64,000 nucleotides of DNA. Origin: JBGLNL01 sp046484125 (GTDB lineage: Bacteria > Chloroflexota > Dehalococcoidia > SZUA-161 > SpSt-899). The notes beneath the pieces were generated by a model. It saw only the letters and a list, made by a program, of their open reading frames with translations, did no database searches and was not told the origin of the DNA. Made by a program: the position numbers and the translations under genes. The stretch covers positions 1 to 64,000 of the forward strand of contig JAWOBX010000036.1 of assembly GCA_046484125.1 (NCBI GenBank), given 5' to 3'. This document shows positions 60,161 to 64,000 of this stretch, piece by piece (position 1 is the stretch's first letter; each line of letters opens with the position of its first letter).

Positions 60161-62107
60161 ATGCCAGAAAGAACAGAATTAATGGTAGAGCCCTCTTCGG
60201 TGACCATGTTGCCGGGTGAGACCGTCGAGATTAAGGCCAACATCCGGAACTTGAGCCAGACGGTGGATCAGCTTGTCATTACCGTGGAGGGTATAGACCC
60301 CACCTGGTACACGATACCTGTCTCCAGTGTGGCGCTCTTCCCGAATGACCAGGATAGCTTATCCATCTCTTTACATCCCCCCAGAGCCGCCGAGAGATCC
60401 GCGGGGACGTATACTCTCACTATCAAAGTCACTTCACAGGAGGATCCATCCCACGTAGCTACTGCCGAGGTAGCCGTTGAACTCAAAGCGGTCCTCGAAG
60501 TGGAAGTGGGAATTACACCGGAAAACCTGGCTGGAAGGAAAGGAACATATCAGGTAACTATTAACAATCCGGGAGATCAGCCGGCCACTGTTCAGCTCGT
60601 AGCGAGCGACTTTAAAAACAGGCTGCGCTACGCCTTCAACATGAGCCGGCTTACGGTTGAGGGGGGCGCCCGTTCGGGTGCCAGCCTTGAGGTCGGACTG
60701 CGATGGCTGGCTATGCTTGGCGGTGAGAAAACTTTTGAGTTTAAGGTGGCAGCTATGCCGGCGGATGAAATACCTTCTCCGGCTTTCTGCCCTTACTGTG
60801 GAAAGGGGATTAAACCCAAAAACCTGGCCTCACGGGTATTCTGTCCGCACTGCAGCCAGAATTTGAGCGAAAAAGCGAAGGTTGCTACAGCTAACTTCAT
60901 TCGAACGCCTTTAATAAAAGGACTGCCGAAGATCAGTTTCCCATGGTTTACCAGAAAACCTGTTGTTCAAAACTTTGAGGCTGCCACTGAGGACAAAAGG
61001 GAATTCATACTCAGTTGGTCCGTAAAGCGGGCCAAGGCCGTTATGCTCGGAACCGAAAGCGTGGATAATGAAGGGGAAAAGTCGGTATTCCCCGACGAGC
61101 CCGCCACATATACGCTTACGGCGAGTAATAAAGGAAAGTCCGTAAGCCAGTCTGTACAGGTCCATCCGCTTCCGGTTCCAAAGGAGACATCGGAGAGAAT
61201 AAGGGCCTCGCTTTCTCCCGCTGAGCTTCAGGTTCACGCCGGAACCGTACCCGGCCAGGCTACCCTGCACCTGCAGAACATGGGGGAAATAGTCGACAAA
61301 TTCCTGATTGATATAGCGGGCCTTGATACTTCATGGTACAGCACATCAGCCTCAAGCGTGGCTTTGATGCCTCAGGCCTCAGACCAGGTACAGATCAGTT
61401 TCCAGCCCCCCAAAAAAGAGGGAGTAAGGGCCGGGAAGTATCCGTATGTCATCCGTGTTCGCTCCGAAAGTGTTCCGGAAGATATTACCGCGGTCACCGG
61501 AGAGCTTCACATACTCCCGCTGCCTGAATTCAAGCTTCAGGTCCGTCCGTTCCGGGTAACCTGCCGGAAGAAGGGAACGTTCCGTATTGGTCTGAGCAAT
61601 ACCGGTGTAAGCGATATCAACTTCAATCTGGAAGCCACGGATATGGAGGAGGGCTGCAGGTTCCGTTTTGAGGACTCGGCGCCCGCCGTCGCCGCCTGGA
61701 AGGCCGCTGAGGTTCCGATGAGGACCAAACCGAAGCGTGGCTGGTTTGTGGGTGAGAAGAAAGCCTATAACGTTACCGTCACCGCGAGTGACGGAACCAA
61801 TTCGCAGACAGGCAACTGTGAACTGACTCATAAACCGCTGTTCGGTTCCTGGAAAACGGTTTTCAAGATAATCCGGGCTGTGGTGGTAATCATCATCATA
61901 GTCGTTATCGTTTATCTGGCGATACACTGGGGTGGGGGGTGGAGCCAGTTAACCAGCGACCCCGGCAGATGGGCAGAGGAACTGACGGATGAGTGGCCTC
62001 CATGGAAGGGCCCGTTTGACGAGATCGCGGGTGAGGAAAGCACACATGAAGAAATTCCCAGGCCTGAGCTCGAGGAACCACGGCCCGATTTGCGCGACGG
62101 GCCATAG
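60161..62107 (+). CDS. Ig-repeat, zinc-ribbon, single-pass membrane protein
   Basis: 648 residues, no signal peptide; GGGAGT-type site. Ig-like domain 1 (about 5-110, VEPSSVTMLPGETVEIKANIRNLSQTVDQLVI) and a second beta domain (~112-205), a C4 zinc ribbon (FCPYCGKGIKPKN...FCPHCSQN, ~209-235), another beta domain (~265-340), and a repeat of the first type (~350-450, SPAELQVHAGTVPGQATLHLQNMGE). A transmembrane helix (about 575-595) is followed by an acidic tail of ~55 residues. Without a signal peptide the beta domains should lie in the cytoplasm. It could tether the particle to the membrane, which is speculative. It is outside the tight eCIS spacing. Confidence 0.6.
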   Translation: MPERTELMVEPSSVTMLPGETVEIKANIRNLSQTVDQLVITVEGIDPTWYTIPVSSVALFPNDQDSLSISLHPPRAAERSAGTYTLTIKVTSQEDPSHVATAEVAVELKAVLEVEVGITPENLAGRKGTYQVTINNPGDQPATVQLVASDFKNRLRYAFNMSRLTVEGGARSGASLEVGLRWLAMLGGEKTFEFKVAAMPADEIPSPAFCPYCGKGIKPKNLASRVFCPHCSQNLSEKAKVATANFIRTPLIKGLPKISFPWFTRKPVVQNFEAATEDKREFILSWSVKRAKAVMLGTESVDNEGEKSVFPDEPATYTLTASNKGKSVSQSVQVHPLPVPKETSERIRASLSPAELQVHAGTVPGQATLHLQNMGEIVDKFLIDIAGLDTSWYSTSASSVALMPQASDQVQISFQPPKKEGVRAGKYPYVIRVRSESVPEDITAVTGELHILPLPEFKLQVRPFRVTCRKKGTFRIGLSNTGVSDINFNLEATDMEEGCRFRFEDSAPAVAAWKAAEVPMRTKPKRGWFVGEKKAYNVTVTASDGTNSQTGNCELTHKPLFGSWKTVFKIIRAVVVIIIIVVIVYLAIHWGGGWSQLTSDPGRWAEELTDEWPPWKGPFDEIAGEESTHEEIPRPELEEPRPDLRDGP

Positions 62108-62131
62108 CCCGAAAGAAGGAGGTAAACTGAA

Positions 62132-63028
62132 ATGCAGAGGCTTTTTTCATTAGCGATGATTACACTGCTGGTAACTCTTCTGGCGGTCTCTTTCGCGGGT
62201 ATCACCGCCGGCCAGGCCAGCGCCCAGGCCGGACCGAATATCAGATTAAGTCCAACATCGGGATTCTGCTCGGTCACAATCGAGGGAACAGGCTTTTCGG
62301 CCTGGACTGGAATCACCGTATACTGGGATGAAAAAGAGGTCCCGGCAATTATCGATACAGATCAGGAGACCAATTTCACAGCCATAATAACGGTGCCGAC
62401 CCAGACAAGTCCGGGCGATCATGAAGTAAGAGTAGTAGACGGATATGGTGATGGGGATAGAGCTATATTCAGAGTCATCGATATGACCGGACCTCAGGGG
62501 ATACCGGGTGTATCGGTCACAGGGCCGGCCGGGGAGGATGGTATCAACTGCTGGGATCTCAATGAAAACGGCCAGCCCGATGATGAGGAGGATATCAACG
62601 GTGACGGTGTTGTCGATGTACTGGATTGCCGGGGACCGGAGGGTCCTCAGGGGCCTCCGGGAGAATCGACGGTGATAGAAGGAGCCCAGGGGCCAGCGGG
62701 GCCGGAAGGACCACCAGGGGAGCCGGGTGAGGATGGACTCGGCATTATCTGGCGTGGTGAATGGAATCCGGATGAAGAATATCTGGTTAATCACGCGGTT
62801 AACTACGAAGGAAGTGCATATATCTCCATTGCTCCATCGAGTGGCGCAGTTCCTGCTGAAGCTGGTGACAAGTGGGACCTGATGGTGGTAAAGGGTGAGG
62901 CCGGTGAGGTTGGAGAGGCCGGGGAAGCTGGGGGTGGGGGGGCCGTTGGCACAACGGGGTTCTTCCTGGGTCTTGCAGCCTTGATATTGATAGGAGCGGG
63001 TAAGGTGAAGGGCTGGATATTCGGGTAA
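62132..63028 (+). CDS. Secreted collagen-like surface protein with CBM-like domain
   Basis: 298 residues, AAGGAGG before the ATG. Signal peptide (1-32, ending ASA). An IPT/Ig-like domain follows (~35-115), then Gly-X-Y collagen-like stretches (GPQGIPGVSVTGPAGEDG and GPEGPQGPPGES...GPAGPEGPPGEPGEDG) that flank a calcium-loop-like segment (DLNENGQPDDEEDINGDGVVD). Next is a CBM5/12-like domain (WRGEWNPDEEYLVNHAVNYEGSAYISIAPSSG), then a hydrophobic C-terminal helix. Surface exposure and glycan or chitin binding are inferred. Confidence 0.7.
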   Translation: MQRLFSLAMITLLVTLLAVSFAGITAGQASAQAGPNIRLSPTSGFCSVTIEGTGFSAWTGITVYWDEKEVPAIIDTDQETNFTAIITVPTQTSPGDHEVRVVDGYGDGDRAIFRVIDMTGPQGIPGVSVTGPAGEDGINCWDLNENGQPDDEEDINGDGVVDVLDCRGPEGPQGPPGESTVIEGAQGPAGPEGPPGEPGEDGLGIIWRGEWNPDEEYLVNHAVNYEGSAYISIAPSSGAVPAEAGDKWDLMVVKGEAGEVGEAGEAGGGGAVGTTGFFLGLAALILIGAGKVKGWIFG

Positions 63029-63221
63029 AATCCGAATCATCTTGGCGGAGTTAAAAAGGGCCATTGGCTGAAATGCATTTACAGGAACCAAACCCGAGCG
63101 AGAGGATGCCGTGTGCATCCAGATTATACGCGGTTTTGGGGTGAAACCCACAACATAACTTGCGAAGACCGGCCATCCCCAGCTATAATTAATGATTGTC
63201 ACGCCAGTGTGACCGGCTTAG

Positions 63222-63295
63222 TGGGGATTCGTCTAGTGGTAGGACGCGTGACTCTGGATCACGAGGCTCAGGTTCGAATCCTGGATCCCCAGCCA
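63222..63295 (+). tRNA. tRNA-Gln (anticodon CTG)
   Basis: Full cloverleaf: acceptor TGGGGAT/ATCCCCA, anticodon stem CGTGA/TCACG with loop CTCTGGA (anticodon CTG), T-loop TTCGAAT, and an encoded CCA at the end. U1-A72 is the usual tRNA-Gln identity element. Confidence 0.95.
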
Positions 63296-63301
63296 TCATA
63301 A

Positions 63302-63621
63302 AGCCCCCCGCATCCCCTACCACGCCCACTATTCCTGATCGCTGCGACCGAGAAAACACATACGCCTTCATACCCTGATGAACTCCAGCAAACAATCCTT
63401 CCGGCATCTTTCTTGTGGCTCCGGACTGACATATCAACGGCAGGCTGAACCGCTTAAGGCTAAACGGGTGTTAATTTGACACGTGTCAAATTATTTAATC
63501 AGGTAACCGAAGAACCTCCCTTCCGGTTACATTTTAGATGAGTGAATACGGACTACTCTTAATTATCCACATATAATTTTCAGTTACACATAATAGCTTG
63601 TTATGTTTCCCTGGTTTTTAG
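63302..63621. other. Intergenic region between tRNA-Gln and mazF
   Basis: No supported gene. Contains the 22-bp palindrome at 63472-63493. The frames seen on either strand have no ribosome site or family resemblance. Confidence 0.5.
63472..63493. promoter_or_regulatory. 22-bp perfect palindrome, operator-like
   Basis: TAATTTGACAC followed by GTGTCAAATTA with no loop. AT-rich arms around a central ACGT resemble a dimeric repressor operator, but no gene starts nearby on either strand. Confidence 0.55.
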
Positions 63622-63966
63622 CTACAAAGACATTGACAATCGGAGACCATTGTTGACGGTCTCCATAAGATGGGATGGCAGCTTACCAATTTTCTCAGTG
63701 AGAAATGCTTTATCTACAGTAATTACCTGAGATACATTTACTACCGAATCTTTTTGCAATCCGCTTTCTTTGGTTTTAACGAATACATTGCCAGGAGCTT
63801 TAGCCAGATTTAGCTTTGAGGTTATGACCGCAGCCATTACGGTATTTAAACGACTGCGGTTGAAATCATCGGATTGGATAACCAGTATTGGTCTACGATA
63901 ACCGGGTTCTGAACCGCTGGGCTTTCTGAGCGAGGCCCACCAGATTTCGCCTCGCTTGATTACCAT
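63622..63966 (-). CDS. mazF: MazF/PemK-family mRNA interferase toxin
   Basis: 114 residues, AGAGGA before the ATG. KRGEIWWASLRKPSGSEPGYRRPILVIQSDDFNRSRLNTVMAAVITS is the MazF signature, with the conserved R-P-x-L/V-x-x-Q-D and N/T segments. Cleaves RNA at short motifs; normally inhibited by the antitoxin, whose tail overlaps the start here. Confidence 0.92.
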   Translation of the reverse strand: MVIKRGEIWWASLRKPSGSEPGYRRPILVIQSDDFNRSRLNTVMAAVITSKLNLAKAPGNVFVKTKESGLQKDSVVNVSQVITVDKAFLTEKIGKLPSHLMETVNNGLRLSMSL

Positions 63967-64000
63967 TTTTCCTCTGTTATAGACTGAAGCTGTAACTCGA
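63960..64000 (-). CDS. C-terminal end of the MazF antitoxin gene (partial)
   Basis: The minus-strand frame ending in ELQLQSITEEKW stops at TAA (63960-63962) and overlaps the mazF ATG, the usual arrangement for a coupled antitoxin-toxin pair. The rest lies beyond the window. Too short to name the family. Confidence 0.45.
   Translation of the reverse strand, partial: ELQLQSITEEKW

Noticed and set aside
1..64000. CRISPR array, cas genes, transposases or phage capsid genes
   Set aside because: No regularly spaced repeats, no Cas1/Cas2/Cas10-like proteins, no DDE transposase, and no capsid, portal or terminase; the tail genes are eCIS, not prophage.

Overview
The window looks like a chromosomal segment of a Chloroflexota bacterium, most likely near the Dehalococcoidia. 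This is inferred from gene content (a pst/pho block beside mnmE, DUF2520 with panD-panB, NfeD-slipin, many small zinc-ribbon membrane proteins, lipoproteins with plain lipoboxes, an extracellular contractile injection system), from Gram-positive-style GGAGG ribosome binding sites and from a roughly balanced base composition. No 16S or marker search was possible, so the taxonomy is tentative. No CRISPR array, cas1/cas2 or intact transposase is present.

Layout. (1) 1-7.7 kb is an accessory signalling island. It holds a ~900-residue protein with a CARF-like sensor fold, a DHH-family phosphoesterase directly behind it, then a sigma-70-like factor with its own promoter, and an 800-residue protein that joins a zinc anti-sigma (ZAS) domain to a degenerate STAND-like region and TPR repeats. 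(2) 7.8-12.9 kb encodes a 1454-residue secreted, membrane-anchored mosaic protein (SH3, duplicated Ig-like modules, FnIII, glucosaminidase-like and papain-like domains) and two small proteins. (3) 13.1-15.5 kb is a pantothenate operon (DUF2520 oxidoreductase, panD, panB) with a promoter, a structured leader and an internal terminator. (4) 15.6-17.8 kb is ftsH, which carries a second copy of its own N-terminal domain inside the protease region. (5) 17.9-28.6 kb, minus strand, is phosphate homeostasis: mnmE-phoB-phoR, then pstSCAB-phoU, then DUF47-pit, with two sets of 11-bp-spaced Pho-box repeats. (6) 28.9-40 kb holds ordinary single genes: a CPTC thioredoxin-like/HEAT protein, ilvE, a HAD hydrolase, nfeD-slipin, a CaCA exchanger, aroF, a triple-FKBP lipoprotein, a second lipoprotein and two zinc-ribbon membrane proteins. 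(7) 40.1-59.9 kb is a contractile injection system (eCIS) on the plus strand: AAA ATPase, DUF4157 protein, two putative cargo proteins, DUF4255 cap, sheath, tube, a tail-assembly chaperone with a programmed -1 frameshift signal, second tube protein, a disordered 729-residue protein, LysM adaptor, VgrG-like spike/hub, gp25, baseplate J, gpI, and a DUF4159-containing protein. (8) 60.1-64 kb has an Ig/zinc-ribbon membrane protein, a collagen-like/CBM surface protein, tRNA-Gln and a MazF toxin with the tail of its antitoxin.

Most interesting signals. The eCIS chaperone gene ends in a perfect GGGGGGA slippery heptamer directly before its stop, followed after a 5-nt spacer by a 14-bp hairpin, and the -1 frame encodes a conserved 60-residue tail with no usable start of its own. 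Two neighbouring eCIS genes share a ~95-residue N-terminal module but have unrelated C-termini, which is the pattern expected of a cargo-loading module. FtsH contains an internal duplicate of its N-terminal domain. The CARF-DHH and sigma/anti-sigma pairs resemble nucleotide-triggered transcriptional defence but have no CRISPR locus nearby. Several dispersed intergenic repeat families (a ~63-bp family at 158, 23072 and 59893, and a TTAAGGAACCTCTG family) run through the segment.
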